Assembly: GCA_922989275.2 (NCBI GenBank)
Contig: OV277867.1
Location: 38,926,070-38,990,069, forward strand
Origin: Gari tellinella
Taxonomy: Eukaryota; Mollusca; Bivalvia; Cardiida; Psammobiidae
Direction of reading: 5' to 3'
DNA: 64,000 nucleotides
Position numbers and translations under genes: made by a program. Within the stretch, counting starts at the first letter, position 1, and the number at the start of each line of letters is the position of its first letter. The notes beneath the pieces are model-generated. The model made no database searches. It was not told the origin of the DNA and saw only the letters and a program-made list of their open reading frames with translations. Positions 42,210 to 53,125 of the stretch are shown one piece after another.

Positions 42210-42459
42210 TACAGTGGAGAATGTGTTATTCTTTCCCAATAAACGCGTTTACGCTAAAACTATTATTTGCAGTGCAAACAGTTTGGAGCCAGATCAGACG
42301 CCGGGTAACCCGGCGTCTGATCAGGCTCCAAACGGTTTGCCACCAAGATAAACATGAATTATCAGAATTGTCCCAAAAATGTTCTTTTCTACGTTTTAGC
42401 GCTTTGCGTTTGCGTACGTTTGCGTTTAAACGGGAAAGAATAACAGATTCTCCACTGTA
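42210..42459 (+). mobile_element. Palindromic MITE, family A (A18, 250 bp)
   Basis: TACAGTGGAGAATGTGTTAT to CAGATTCTCCACTGTA, complete hairpin. Begins directly after GAGAGC of B7. Confidence 0.92.
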
Positions 42460-42559
42460 AATACAGAGATGCTCGACTGATGCGAGTGCGATATACACAC
42501 GTACATGTATCTTAAATAATAAGATATACTCGTACTACACGATAATGATTCAATAAGCC

Positions 42560-42763
42560 TTTCACTGCCTCATTTTTATGGGAATTTACCCCTTCACCGT
42601 TTCATTGTCGTCTGCTTTAATTTTGTTGTCTGCAATGTCTTTTAAAGTTAAAAAAATAAGGCAATATGACTGGCGGAATGTCAAAACGGGTGTCAAACAG
42701 TTTATTCAACGATCAGACATCGTTTTATGACGATGTCTGATCTTGGTTAACATTGCTTTCAAA
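42560..42763 (-). mobile_element. Family B MITE with re-made hairpin (B8)
   Basis: CCCCTTCACCGTTTCATTGTC, GTCGTCTGCTTTAAT, GGTGTCAAACAGTTTATTC, then GATCAGACATCGTTTTATGACGATGTCTGATC. The inner stem pairs AGACATCG with CGATGTCT, replacing the usual GACGCCG. Its right end is lost at element P2. Confidence 0.75.
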
Positions 42764-43123
42764 TACAGCGCTCCCTCTCTACAACGGCCCTCCCAACAAC
42801 GATTCCCTCCTTACAACGACGCTTGCCGCTGATCCCGAAACAAGAAATTATGTCCAACCTTTTTACGTCTGCAATATCTTCTGCTAAAGTTGTCGTCTGC
42901 TGTTTTTCTCAAAATAACATATTGGGCATTTTGACATAACAAAACTTAGTGACGAGTGACAAACAGCTTGAATCGAGATCAGACGCCGCGTTACGCGGCG
43001 TCTGATCTGGATTCAAGCTGTTTGCAAATGTAAGCCAACTTCCCTCTCTATAACGGCTCCCTCCGAACAACGCATATATTTTTTGTATCCCATTGGATGT
43101 CGTTGTAGAGAGGGAACGCTGTA
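42764..43123 (+). mobile_element. Pogo-like MITE, family P (P2)
   Basis: TACAGCGCTCCCTCTCTACA at the left and GTAGAGAGGGAACGCTGTA at the right. The hairpin pairs CAAACAGCTTGAATCGAGATC, AGACGCCGCG with CGCGGCGTCT, GATCTGGATTCAAGCTGTTTG. Also contains TCTGCTAAAGTTGTCGTCTGC. Confidence 0.88.
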
Positions 43124-45200
43124 GCTATATAAGCAGGAGACTGGTTAATTGTATATTCATGTTTCATTCACCAATAAACATCCTTTGGAATCCAAGTGCA
43201 AAAATAGTTCATACAGTATACACTGGCGATATTTATAAAGTGTGAAATACAATCCTTTCTCCACTTTTTACCGGAACCGTAAGGCAAACGGATTGCAATA
43301 AAAGGTAGAAAATTACATTGCTTACTTATTTGTAAAGAATTGTAAACAGTTTATATATTACATAACTAGCCTAGAAATCATCATAATATTATGGATGAAC
43401 AGTTATGTTTTATATTCGTAAAAGTAAAGATTACTGGGAAAAGGATCACTTCTTAGTTTAGTTTAAACATATTTTATTTCCATATACATAAGGAAATCGG
43501 GTCGGGTCACAAGTTCTCACAACATTAGAGTCGACCCTTCCCCTACAATGTATATAGACAATGGAACAATGGCAAACAAAATATGAAACATATTTGAAAA
43601 AACAAAACAAGAACTATCAACACATTATATTAACACACTGACCCCTAATATCAATACTTTAGTCCTTTACAAACTGTCCGCTTATAAAGAGTACATTCAT
43701 CTGTTGCAATCAGTGAAAACCAAGATCAGAGAGCTTTTGCAGGAGCTTTACGATCAAAGTATGCAATGACCGTCATTGCAAAGACTTCATTCAACAGTCA
43801 TAAAGGATTAGACGTAAGTGGAAGCAAACATTTACAGGGTCAATGAGTTAATCATGATCAATTGTTCGTAACTAATACACTTATATTTATGAAAATGAGA
43901 GAGAGAGATGGAGAGAGGAGACGAGAGAGAAAGAGAGAGAGAAGACAGAGAGAGCGAGAGCGAGCATAATGTGTGATCTAAACATGAGAGAAAGCTATTG
44001 ATAATAGGAGCTAATCAACAGTAGCTATTTTAATAGCATGTAACTGTCTATTTGAGTCAGGAATGCAGTAACAATCATAAATGTTTAATGAAGGTAACGA
44101 CTGAACAGTATTTGTTTTTATGCAGTTTGATAAGTTAACCAAACAAATAAAAAAAAAGAGGTTAGCGTCCCATAAGGTCATGGTGGATAATCCAGTGTTC
44201 TACACAGATGACAGCCTGTCGCATAACAAGAGCAAACCAAAAGCCCCCAATGGTAGCTTTCTGCCTCCCCCATGATCAGCACCAAGCAGCCATCAGTTCA
44301 TAACGACTCCTGTGGTTTTCCAAAAAAGAACTTCTTCTCCATAGTAAATATATGCTCAGAAAGCTACTGAGTGATCGTACTACAATATTGTTTCAACTTC
44401 GGCAAAAAGTTAAACAACACATCGTTTCACCTTCTGCATGCTACGGATAAATTGGAAATAAATGTTGTAAACATTTTACAAAGTCAAAACATCTATTAAC
44501 TCCTATGCGTCTCTTCTCGATCCAAATTGTTGGACAATTTCCTTATATTTCCCAGAAGAACGTGCAGATAAAAACAACTCTGGAGAGATGTTGCAGACAA
44601 GAAACCAAACATACCACAATGACATAGAATACTCGTGAAGACATGGAACCCTTCGAGCAGAGAAAGAGTTTTAAATTAGAGACGTTTCTGGTTTAAGAGA
44701 GGTTTTGCAGCAATTTAGAATAATCTTATCTCACCAGTCAGCTGTTTAACACAGGTTATTGCTTAATGCGGGGCAATACATTTTTAATGTATTCATGCAG
44801 AAATATCCGTATTAGCCTGAATAAAGCAGTCAGTTGTCCTATGATCGCTGAAAGCGAAAGTACATGATTTACCCCGTGTTGAGCCCAGAGTTTATATCGA
44901 ATCCTACAATGACGTCACTTATTTATTGATTTGACGTCATCTGAATTACGTCGATACTTCTGATCTTAGATTCGGGTTCTACCGTCTAGTGGTTCGCGAC
45001 AAATCGGGCTACCGGAATTAAACGATAGGATACGATTGACTACGATTATTGGGGAGCCCTACGGGGAAAATTCTTAAAAGAAGCACACGCGACGATAACC
45101 CCACGTCTTGAAGCAATAGGATTATCAAGTGATAATCCACTGCTTTTTCCCAGAAATCCACTGAAAAACATAAATAAAGTGCAGTAATTGGAGGTTACAC
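43124..45200. other. No gene recognised; one purine microsatellite
   Basis: 43893-43970 is an imperfect GA run (GAGAGAGAGATGGAGAGAGG and similar). 44720-44800 shares CAGCTGTTTAACACAGGTTA and TTGCTTAATGC with 63240-63290. No hairpin cassette or coding signal was found in the remaining sequence. Confidence 0.45.
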
Positions 45201-45450
45201 TACAGTGAAAAATCTGTTATTCTTTCCCGTTTAAACGCAAACGTACGCAAACGCAAAGCACTAAAACGTAGAAAAGTGCAACTTTTGGAAAATTCTGATA
45301 ATTCATGTTTATCTTGGTTGCAAACAGTTTGGAGCCTGATCAGACGCCGGGTTACCCGGCGTCTGATCTGGCTCCAAACTGTTTCAACTGCAAACAATAG
45401 GTTTAGCGTAAACGCGTTTATTGGGAAAGAATAACAGATTATCCACTGTA
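45201..45450 (-). mobile_element. Palindromic MITE, family A (A19, 250 bp)
   Basis: TACAGTGAAAAATCTGTTAT to CAGATTATCCACTGTA, complete hairpin. Confidence 0.91.
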
Positions 45451-46041
45451 CATAGAGAATGAATGTTAACTGTTACTGGATAAATACAATAAACTCATTC
45501 ACACCTGAAACATCAAATGGCCAATTTCTGTTTCCATTTAAGGGTGTTTCAAACACATAAGCGAATTTTTCAAAGTATCTAACATTTTTTCTTTCATGTT
45601 TATTTTGAAAGAGCTGTTTATGATAAATGAAAAGAAAACAGGAAAAAATCATATGGTGGTGTGCATTATTTTGCACTACGGTAATTTGGAAAAGATGTGT
45701 CAAATTCAGACTTTTTCTCAAATGTTGTCAAATTTAAAGTTTAAGCTTCAGTAAAATATATTTTAAATAAAAACAAACATGGTGATTGTGTTTTTCATTT
45801 TGTATGTAATGTCTGTGGAAGTATTTTGACACGAAGAAACTAAATCAAGACCAAACAGGCACCAGCTTTGAAAATATGATTCTCTGAATCAACAACATAG
45901 TCCGGTGGCAGAGACCGATAAGCGTGTTTTGCGGGCCGTACAAAGTTTTTTTGCTGTTTCTATACCTCTGAGGTGTGCTCTTTAAGAATCTGAATGATAC
46001 CACTCTGGCATCATTGGGCAATCCGCACAATATGCAAATTA

Positions 46042-46310
46042 AGGTCGCCATTACTGAAAATCTTATTTTCGCTAATATCTCAGTAACTATGCATGGTATC
46101 AAAAGAAATTTGGTGTCTATCCCCATGTTTTGAGGGGTAAAACATCAGATAAAGCCATTTAAGTAACGATCACAGTGATATTTTGTGCTGAAAAGGCACA
46201 TTTAGGCAACCATTACTGAAAATCTCGTTTTCGTCAATATCTCAGTACCTGTGCATGGTATCAAAATAATGTTGGTGTCTATCTCCATGTTTATAGGGGT
46301 AAAGAATAAG
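46042..46310 (+). repeat. Imperfect tandem pair, period about 165 bp
   Basis: Both units contain TACTGAAAATCT, AATATCTCAGTA, TGCATGGTATCAAAA and TTGGTGTCTAT then CCATGTTT. Roughly 80 percent similar by eye; function unknown. Confidence 0.7.
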
Positions 46311-46351
46311 ATTAAACATGATCCTCGTGCAGTACGAGACCCTTGCGCTAA

Positions 46352-46585
46352 CTTTACTGATATTTTATTCTTTCCCAACAAACGCATTTATATACTAAAA
46401 CTATTACTTCCATTGCAAACAGGTTGGAGCCAGATCAGACGCCGGGATACCCGGCGTCTGATCAGGCTCCAACCTGTTTGCTACTCAGATTAAAAATATA
46501 ATTAAAATTTCTTAAAGTAAATTTTCACAGTTTAGTGCATTGCGTTTGCGTTTAAACGGGAAAGAATAAGGTATCCTCTACTGTA
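46352..46585 (+). mobile_element. Family A MITE with decayed left end (A20)
   Basis: TTATTCTTTCCCAACAAACGC, then GCAAACAGGTTGGAGCCAGATC paired with GATCAGGCTCCAACCTGTTTGC. The left arm's AGGTTGG is matched by CCAACCT in the right arm, a compensated change from AGTTTGG. Ends CCTCTACTGTA. Confidence 0.85.
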
Positions 46586-46689
46586 CATTGCGCACAAAAA
46601 TTACAGCTATCCGTATCATTCACCGTATGTAGAGAAAACTCATCCCTTTGAAAGTTTTAGAATGTTCCAATCTAAACATAACTCCGACA

Positions 46690-46914
46690 GGTCAGAAGAA
46701 AAACACTAATACAACCTTTATGTCCATTGCAAACAATTGGAAACCATATCAATCACATGGTTAACCGGCGTCTGATCTGGCGCTCAACTGATTGCCACTC
46801 AGATTAAAGGAATAGTCAATATTTTCAAAAACAGTTATAAATAAGTTTCCCGATTTTATTGCAATGTTTCTGCGTGTCGGTTGCGTTGGCAATAATTACG
46901 TCTTCTCCAATGTA
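46690..46914 (+). mobile_element. Diverged family A MITE (A21)
   Basis: TTGCAAACAATTGGAAACC, GGTTAACCGGCGTCTGATC, TTGCCACTCAGATTAAAGG, GGTTGCGTTGGCAATAATTAC and TTCTCCAATGTA in family order. Confidence 0.6.
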
Positions 46915-47255
46915 CTAACCTATACGTACTGTGTGTAATAAGATTAAATAAAAAATATTGATTCCCATTTTCAAGTATCATTTAATTCCGGTGGGACACA
47001 AAAACTGCTACTTTTTTCTGAACATATCTTATTCATAACAAACTGTACTTAATTGCACTATTTATGTTACCACAATATCAGGAAAACATGACAAATTGCA
47101 AATACGTTACAGTAAGGCATTAGCAATTCATAATCATTATTTGAATGAGTATTGTTTTACCATTTGTTAAAACACCGAGCAAATAATATACAACCGAACC
47201 TGCATTAAGCGACCTAACCACATAGAAATCCATCTAGTGAAAAAGATAACCTATT

Positions 47256-47395
47256 TATCCCGAGAGATGAGTATACTCGTGTGAGGATTACACTTGTCCC
47301 AGTGTAGACCCTGATCAGAGGGTTCGTTCCTTAAGGAGCCCTCTGAACAGGAACTACACTGTTTGCAAAGGACCAGTGTACTCTTGATATGTATA
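47256..47395. mobile_element. Family D MITE (D2)
   Basis: GAGTATACTCGTGTGAGG, CCCAGTGTAGACCCTGATC, core AGAGGGTTCGTTCC with GGAGCCCTCT, then CTACACTGTTTGCAAAGGAC. The right arm reads GAACAGGAACT, so pairing is partly lost. Confidence 0.65.
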
Positions 47396-47639
47396 TGATG
47401 CGTAAAAATATTTCATCTTTATTTTCATCTCACCAATGCGTTTTCAATACAATACAGAATCATGTGCAAGAAAAGCTTCAAATTAGTGCAAATCCATCCC
47501 TTAAAGGAATTATAACAGATTGTATAAATGCCATTACATGTCATATATACATGTACTACACATGTTTATAACGTCACAGTATGAAACAAATAATCTGATC
47601 ATTGACTAATTATACTCGTTGAAGCATTTCGTACTCCCT

Positions 47640-50600
47640 TGATGTTCCTGAACGGGATGTGATTGATTTTAGTTTTAATAGTTATGGTGAACTGCTTTTA
47701 GAATTTTTGATTAATACTAACATGTGCATGTTAAACGGCCGTAACAGCATAAGGTAATGCTGTTGTGGATTACTGTTTTGTTAGTCATGATAAGTTATCA
47801 TGTTTTAGTCAGTTTGATATTACGAAAGTTAATGATCTTATAAATAAGTGTAATATAATTTCATCTGTTGCAGATAACACTTTTCCAGATCATTCGTTAT
47901 TGTCATGGAATATAAAACTTGACTCTGTTAGATCTATTGATGAAAGTTCTAGAAACAGTTCACATACTTCCAGCTATACCAAATTTGATGTTACAGATAT
48001 TCCGCAAAATTTTATGATGGACCCTGAAACTTGGTATAATGTAGATTTAACCATTTCGAAACTTGAACATGGTTTTCGTACGCAATCAGATATTGATACA
48101 ATCTATAACGATTGGTGTAAAATAGTCAGTGATAATATATACAACAGGTTACCGAGTAAGGAAATTCATATTGGTGTTAATAACAAGAAGCGTCGACCGG
48201 GTAAGCCATGATGGTCAGATAAGTTGTCTGAGTTATGGAACGGTGTATGTGTAGCAGAGAAAGGCTGGTTATCTTGTACAGTTCAGTCTATGAAAAAAGA
48301 ACTGAAATTTGTTTATGTTGATAGGCGTAAAGTATTTGATCGTGAGGTACAGAGAGCTAAACGTTTTCATTGGTATTCTTTACAGAAACAGTTATTGGAT
48401 GAGTGTAAAGTAGACAAGACGAAATTTTGGAAGTCCATAGGTAAAATCGGTGTAAATTGTTCCAACAATAATAGCATTCCAATGGAAGTTGTAATGCCAG
48501 ACGGGTCTATATCAAATGATGTAGGTACCGTTCTTACAAGATGGAGAAACGATTTTAGCTCTCTGTTCCTCACACCAAATTCGGTGCCTTTTGATTATGA
48601 TGTAATGGATAGTAATTTAACCACGGATGATAGTTTTAATGAACATATTTCTGTTTTAGAAGTACATAAAGCCTTAGTCTCTGTTAATAAGGGCAAGGCT
48701 TGTGGGTTTGATAAAATACCTGTCGAAGTTTTAAATAATGATTCCTCACTTGCTTTTCTACATGTTTTATTCAATATATGTTTTGATAAAGGTATTGTAC
48801 CGAGTATATGGGGTAAATGTATCATTAACCCAATACCGAAATCCTCTACATTAGATAAAAGAGATCCGTTGTCTTACAGAGGTATATCTTTAGCCTCTTC
48901 AATGTATAAGCTTTACTGTCATGTTTTAAATAATAGACTTAGCAACTGGTCTGAAGAAAGCAACAAAGTTTCTGATGAGCAAAATGGCTTCAGAAAAAGT
49001 AGAAGTACAATGGAACAAGTATCCTCATTAACCAACATTATAGATACAAGAAAGAAGCAGCGTAAATCTACATTCTGTGCTTTCATAGATTTAAAAAAAG
49101 CCTATGATACTATAAATAGAAATATTCTATGGGAGAGACTTACTGACATAGGAATTCGAGGTAAAATGTTCACCGCTATAAAATCTTTATATACCTCTGT
49201 GACGGCTTGTGTTCGTGTTAATTCTTTTAATACAGAGTGGTTTGATGTACATTGTGGATTACGTCAGGGCTGTATAATTTCGCCGATACTTTTCAACCTT
49301 TTTATAAATGATTTGTCAATGTACCTTAAATCTTTTAATGTTGGTGTTCCCATAGATTATGAGAAAATATGTATTATGCTATATGCCGATGATATTGTTC
49401 TTATATCAGAATCTGAAGAAGATCTTCAATTGTTATTGTCTGCATTGAACGACTGGTGTGACTTAAATGACATGCGTGTCAATTCGGCTAAAAGTAACAT
49501 TGTACATTTCAGATCACCTTCAGTGGCACGTACATCTTTTAATTTTGTTTTAGGTGATACCCAGTTGTTAATTGTAGACAGGTATACGTATCTTGGAGTT
49601 GTTCTTCATGAGAATCTTGATTATAATGTAACTGTTAAGTCTGTTGCTCAGAGTGCCAGTCGAGCTTTGGGTCTATTGATTGCTAAATGTAAAACATTAG
49701 GTGGTGTCCCCCATGACGTTTTTTCTAAGTTATACGACTCTGTTGTTTGGCCGTTTATTGAATATAGTGCTTCTTTATGGGGATATAAATCCTATTCTTG
49801 TATAGAAGCTGTTCATAACAGAGCTCAACGATTCTTTTTAGGAATAGGCAAATATACGCCAAACGACGGTGTAGCTGGGGAAATGGGCTGGATACCACCT
49901 GTAGTGCGTCAATGGAAATGTATTGCTCGTTACTGGTCACACTTGTCTTGTATTGAGGGATCAAGGGTTATTAGCGAGTAGCGCTATGGTCGTATAGGCA
50001 GTCAAGTCGTTCTTGCAAAAATTGGTTTTATAAAGTTCAGTGCTATTTTAATGAGAATAACTTGGATTTATATTGTCGTTTAGACACTCCGATCACTCGC
50101 ATATTTGCTAAAGTTGTTGAAACTAATGCTTTTGAAAATTACATTAATTGTTGGATTCGTAGAATCAATAGTTATGTTGGGACTTCTGGTCGAGGTCGTA
50201 ACAAACTATGATTGTACAAATCCTTTTAATTTACATTTTCTACAGAGCAACATTGTAAAATAATTCTACCGCCTCTGCATAGATCGGCATTTTGTAAATT
50301 TAGATTAGGCGTTGCTCCAATTCGTATTGAAACGGGCCGATATGAAGGTCTTAGTGAAGAGAGTAGAGTCTGCCCGTTCTGTCTAAACGACAATGTGGAA
50401 AATGAATTACATGTGATCTTGAACTGCCATATATATAACGATTTAAGAGAACAGTTGTTTGCAAATGCATGCACTTATAACCCCACTTTTTTAAACTTAA
50501 ATAATCTCGATAAATATAGTTTTTTGTTTTCCAATACAAATATGATAAGAGACTGTGCCAAAACCTGTTTTCTAATTTTACAGAGACGTCAATTTTTACT

Positions 50601-50985
50601 ATTTTAATAATGTACATTATTATTAATCATATCATGCCATCTTATTTTGAACTTTAAGTTATCGCAATATATGTATTTTAAATACTGGACATCAGAGAAC
50701 TTTATCTAGAGATTCTTGAATACTCTTATCAATATTTATACTCTTTATGTTTAACACCTATTTTAATATGTGAAATCAGCTTTGGAACTTATAAAATTGG
50801 TTCAATTATTGGTGTCATAATGCAATGTTTTATATGTATTGTATGGCATATAATGCCATTAATATCATCTCTTATAATTCCATTAAGGAATGGCGTTGCG
50901 CTTTTTTAATGTAAGTATTGTACATTGTATGTATGTTTATTGGATGTGCAATGATGAGATGTAAATAAAGATTCTATCTACCCTT
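47640..50985 (+). mobile_element. LINE non-LTR retrotransposon, copy L1, 5'-truncated
   Basis: Starts inside the endonuclease domain (ERDVIDFSF, ELLLEFLINTNMCMLNGR), continues through reverse transcriptase to a C-terminal knuckle CPFCLNDNVENELHVILNC (about 50371-50427), and ends with a 3' UTR reading ATGAGATGTAAATAAAGATTC near 50960-50980. Same family and orientation as 51595-56580. The endonuclease plus single RT ORF layout suggests the CR1/L2/Jockey side of LINEs; exact clade not determined. Confidence 0.88.
47765..50607 (+). pseudogene. LINE endonuclease/reverse transcriptase pseudogene, copy L1
   Basis: The longest intact piece (48224-49981, 585 residues) has the RT blocks in order: NKGKACGFDKIP, YRGISLASS, NGFRKSRST, FCAFIDLKKAYDT, GLRQGCIISPILFNL, catalytic YADD at about residues 387-390, and YLGVVL. 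An in-frame TGA at 48209-48211 replaces the first W of GKPWWSDK seen in copy L2. About 50 bases are missing from the endonuclease near 47752, and the frame breaks again at 49979 and near 50209. Confidence 0.88.
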
Positions 50986-51392
50986 TGTAACCCTGTTCCC
51001 GTAAAACTTTATATTCAACACCTTCACTGACATTATAATTATAATTATTATAATTATAATTTATCGCCTGATAAAACGCACAGGGACCGATAGGCATCCA
51101 CATTGTTTGCAAAGTCGGCTTTATTGGCCAAATGACGTTGATGGGGTTCACAGATTGTTCCTTCCCTTTTTACATCCGATTTATGGTTGCTAATATATAC
51201 TTTCGTAGTATAGAAAATGTAATTCTGATTAAAAATGTGCCTTTACTTTATACAACTGTAATACTAATTAGGATCTCAACTTTAGTCGCCTATAGCGGTG
51301 AAAGGGTTACACGAAAATTAATACTGTCATTTTGCCATTCTTTTCAATAATTCAATACTCGGATCGGTTATTAATCTAATTGGCATGCTTAT

Positions 51393-51500
51393 CTCTTTCA
51401 CTGCCAACAGGAAGTGTCATTAGCAATATTTTTAAAGTCAGATTTAGGAATATTTTACTGAAGAAATACCGATACGAGTGTCAAACAGTCATTGTTCTGA
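51393..51500 (-). mobile_element. Family B MITE, partial (B12)
   Basis: CTCTTTCACTGCC, GTCATTAGCAATATTTTTAAAG, CTGAAGAAATACC and GAGTGTCAAACAGTC; stops where the hairpin should begin. Confidence 0.65.
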
Positions 51501-52710
51501 ATCTAATATAAATTGCCAATTAAGTTCAGTTTGTTCATGAATATAAAGGCGTGTTGTACAATACAATACAAAATGACAAGCAACACATTTCCTGATCAGA
51601 GCTCTCAGATGCTGGCTCGTTTTACATTTGTGGAGATTTCAATAGTCGTTGTGGTAATAACGATGCTTTTATACGTGGTGTTGACGATGTTATAGATAGA
51701 GAAATTATTGATTTTAGTATGAATAAGTACGGTGAATTACTGTTAGAATTCCTAATTAATGCAAATATTTGTATGTTAAATGGCCGAAATAGTATAAAGA
51801 ACGATTTCACATCAGTTTCATCCAAAGGTACATCGGTTGTTGGTTTTTGTTTTATGAGTCATGATAAGTTGTCAGCTTTCACCGAGTTTACGGTTGTCAG
51901 GGTTACAGATCTGATAAACAGGTTGGATATAATTTCAACTGTTTCTCCGAGTGTAATTCCTGATCATTCTTTACTGTTGTGGAAAATAATGTGCGAGCTT
52001 GATATAAAAAGTCGCCATGCTAATGTGGAATCTGCTGGTTTTGTAAAATTTGATGTTAACAATGTGCCAAATGATTTCATGTTAGACAATGAGACTCTTT
52101 ATTATGTTAACCAAACTATTACAAAATTAGAATGTGGTTTACGTAATCAGTATGAGATTGATGATATGTATAATAGTTGGTGTAATATTGTTACTAACCA
52201 TATGAACAGTAGACTTCCTAAAAAAGAAGTAAAATTTGGATTTACAAATAAGAAACGTAGGCCAGGTAAGCCTTGGTGGTCAGATAAATTGTTGGAGCTC
52301 TGGAAAATCATGTGTAAAGCAGAAAAGACCTGGTTATCATGTCATGATCTTACTTTGAAAAAGCTGTATAAAGTTGAATATATTTCTAAGCGTAAGCAAT
52401 TTGATCGCGCGGTACAGAGAGCGAAGCGTTTACATTGGTACTCATTGCAAGAGCAGATTTTAAATGAGTGTGAGGTTGACTCGACAAAGTTTTGGAAGTC
52501 AATAGGTAAAATTGGTGTTAACTGCTCTAATTCCAGTTATATTCCAATGGAAGTCATTTTACCAGATGGTTCTGTATCATGTGATAAGGCTACTGTCCTG
52601 GAAAAATGGCGTAAAGATTTTAGTTCTCTGTTTCGTGCTTCAAATTCTGAGCATACTAACTTAGTTAATAATGCTGCTGATCCCAATGTAGAAATTAGTT
52701 TTAATGAAGG

Positions 52711-52853
52711 TGTAGCCGGGTAGAGAATATGGTGAAATGGTTGATTGGCTTTTCTGGGTGACTCGGTAGCTCAGTGGTTAGAGCGTTGGCATGGTAAGCC
52801 AGAGGTCCTGGGTTCGAGTCCAAGTTGGGTCACAACTTTTTCACCATGTTACA
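52711..52853 (+). repeat. 5' LTR of the TRIM (143 bp)
   Basis: TG...CA ends. Inside, ATGGTGAAA near the start and TTTCACCAT near the end form an inverted pair around the tRNA-like sequence. Confidence 0.92.
52760..52832 (+). tRNA. tRNA-Thr(GGT)-like sequence in the 5' LTR
   Basis: 73 nt folding as a cloverleaf: acceptor GACTCGG with TTGGGTC (all seven pairs if G-T counts), D arm GCTC/GAGC, anticodon stem TTGGC/GCCAG with loop ATGGTAA (anticodon GGT), T arm CTGGG/CCAAG with one mismatch. A box TAGCTCAGTGG (52767) and B box GGTTCGAGTCC (52811) are canonical. TTTTT at 52837-52841 would stop Pol III. GGT is not a usual eukaryotic Thr anticodon, so this is probably a tRNA-derived promoter unit and not a decoding tRNA. 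Confidence 0.8.
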
Positions 52854-52855
52854 TT

Positions 52856-52868
52856 TGGCGCCCAACGT
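52856..52868 (+). promoter_or_regulatory. Primer binding site, tRNA-Lys(CTT) type
   Basis: TGGCGCCCAACGT is the complement of ACGTTGGGCGCCA, the 3' end of animal tRNA-Lys(CTT) including CCA. It lies two bases after the 5' LTR, the normal place for minus-strand priming. The match stops after 13 nt. Confidence 0.85.
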
Positions 52869-52970
52869 AAATGACCCGTAGAATAATATGTAACTCGTGG
52901 AGTGTACAGAAATAATAATAAGAAACTCGTGGAGTGTTCTTTAATAAGAATTCGGGACGAATTCTTGTGT

Positions 52971-52982
52971 AGAGGGGGTGTG
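52971..52982 (+). promoter_or_regulatory. Polypurine tract before the 3' LTR
   Basis: AGAGGGGGTG followed by TG and then the 3' LTR. Short and imperfect, but in the standard position for plus-strand priming. Confidence 0.7.
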
Positions 52983-53125
52983 TGTAGCCGGGTAGAGAAT
53001 ATGGTGAAATGGTTGATTGGCTTTTCTGGGTGACTCGGTAGCTCAGTGGTTAGAGCGTTGGCATGGTAAGCCAGAGGTCCTGGGTTAGAGTCCCAGTTGG
53101 GTCACAACTTTTTCACCATGTTACA
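52983..53125 (+). repeat. 3' LTR of the TRIM (143 bp)
   Basis: Same length as the 5' LTR, with two substitutions (141 of 143 identical by direct comparison). Confidence 0.92.
53032..53104 (+). tRNA. tRNA-Thr(GGT)-like sequence in the 3' LTR
   Basis: Same cloverleaf as in the 5' LTR. Here the T stem is perfect (CTGGG/CCCAG) but the B box is GGTTAGAGTCC, with the invariant C changed to A. Each LTR thus keeps the feature that the other has lost. Confidence 0.75.

Larger units (their letters stand above)
52711..53125 (+). mobile_element. Terminal-repeat retrotransposon in miniature (TRIM) with tRNA-like LTRs
   Basis: Complete 415-bp LTR element without protein-coding capacity. The 143-bp LTRs (52711-52853, 52983-53125) start TGTAGCCGGG, end ATGTTACA and differ at two positions. 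A 4-bp duplication AAGG flanks the element (52707-52710 and 53126-53129). The internal 129 bp begin with a primer binding site two bases after the 5' LTR and end with a purine tract before the 3' LTR. Each LTR contains a tRNA-Thr-like sequence with A box, B box position and TTTTT. It interrupts the RT frame of LINE L2 and is therefore younger than that copy. Mobilisation would have needed enzymes from another LTR element. Confidence 0.92.

Noticed and set aside
43893..43970. Purine-rich GA run as a regulatory element
   Set aside because: An ordinary imperfect microsatellite with no neighbouring gene.
52760..53104. Two tandem host tRNA-Thr genes
   Set aside because: Both lie at the same place inside 143-bp LTRs with target duplication, primer site and purine tract, and each has a defect (T-stem mismatch or B-box change). 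They are part of a retroelement.
52711..53125. Simple tandem duplication of a tRNA SINE instead of an LTR element
   Set aside because: A tandem duplication would not give TG...CA ends, a primer site and purine tract in the right places, or an AAGG direct repeat outside both copies.
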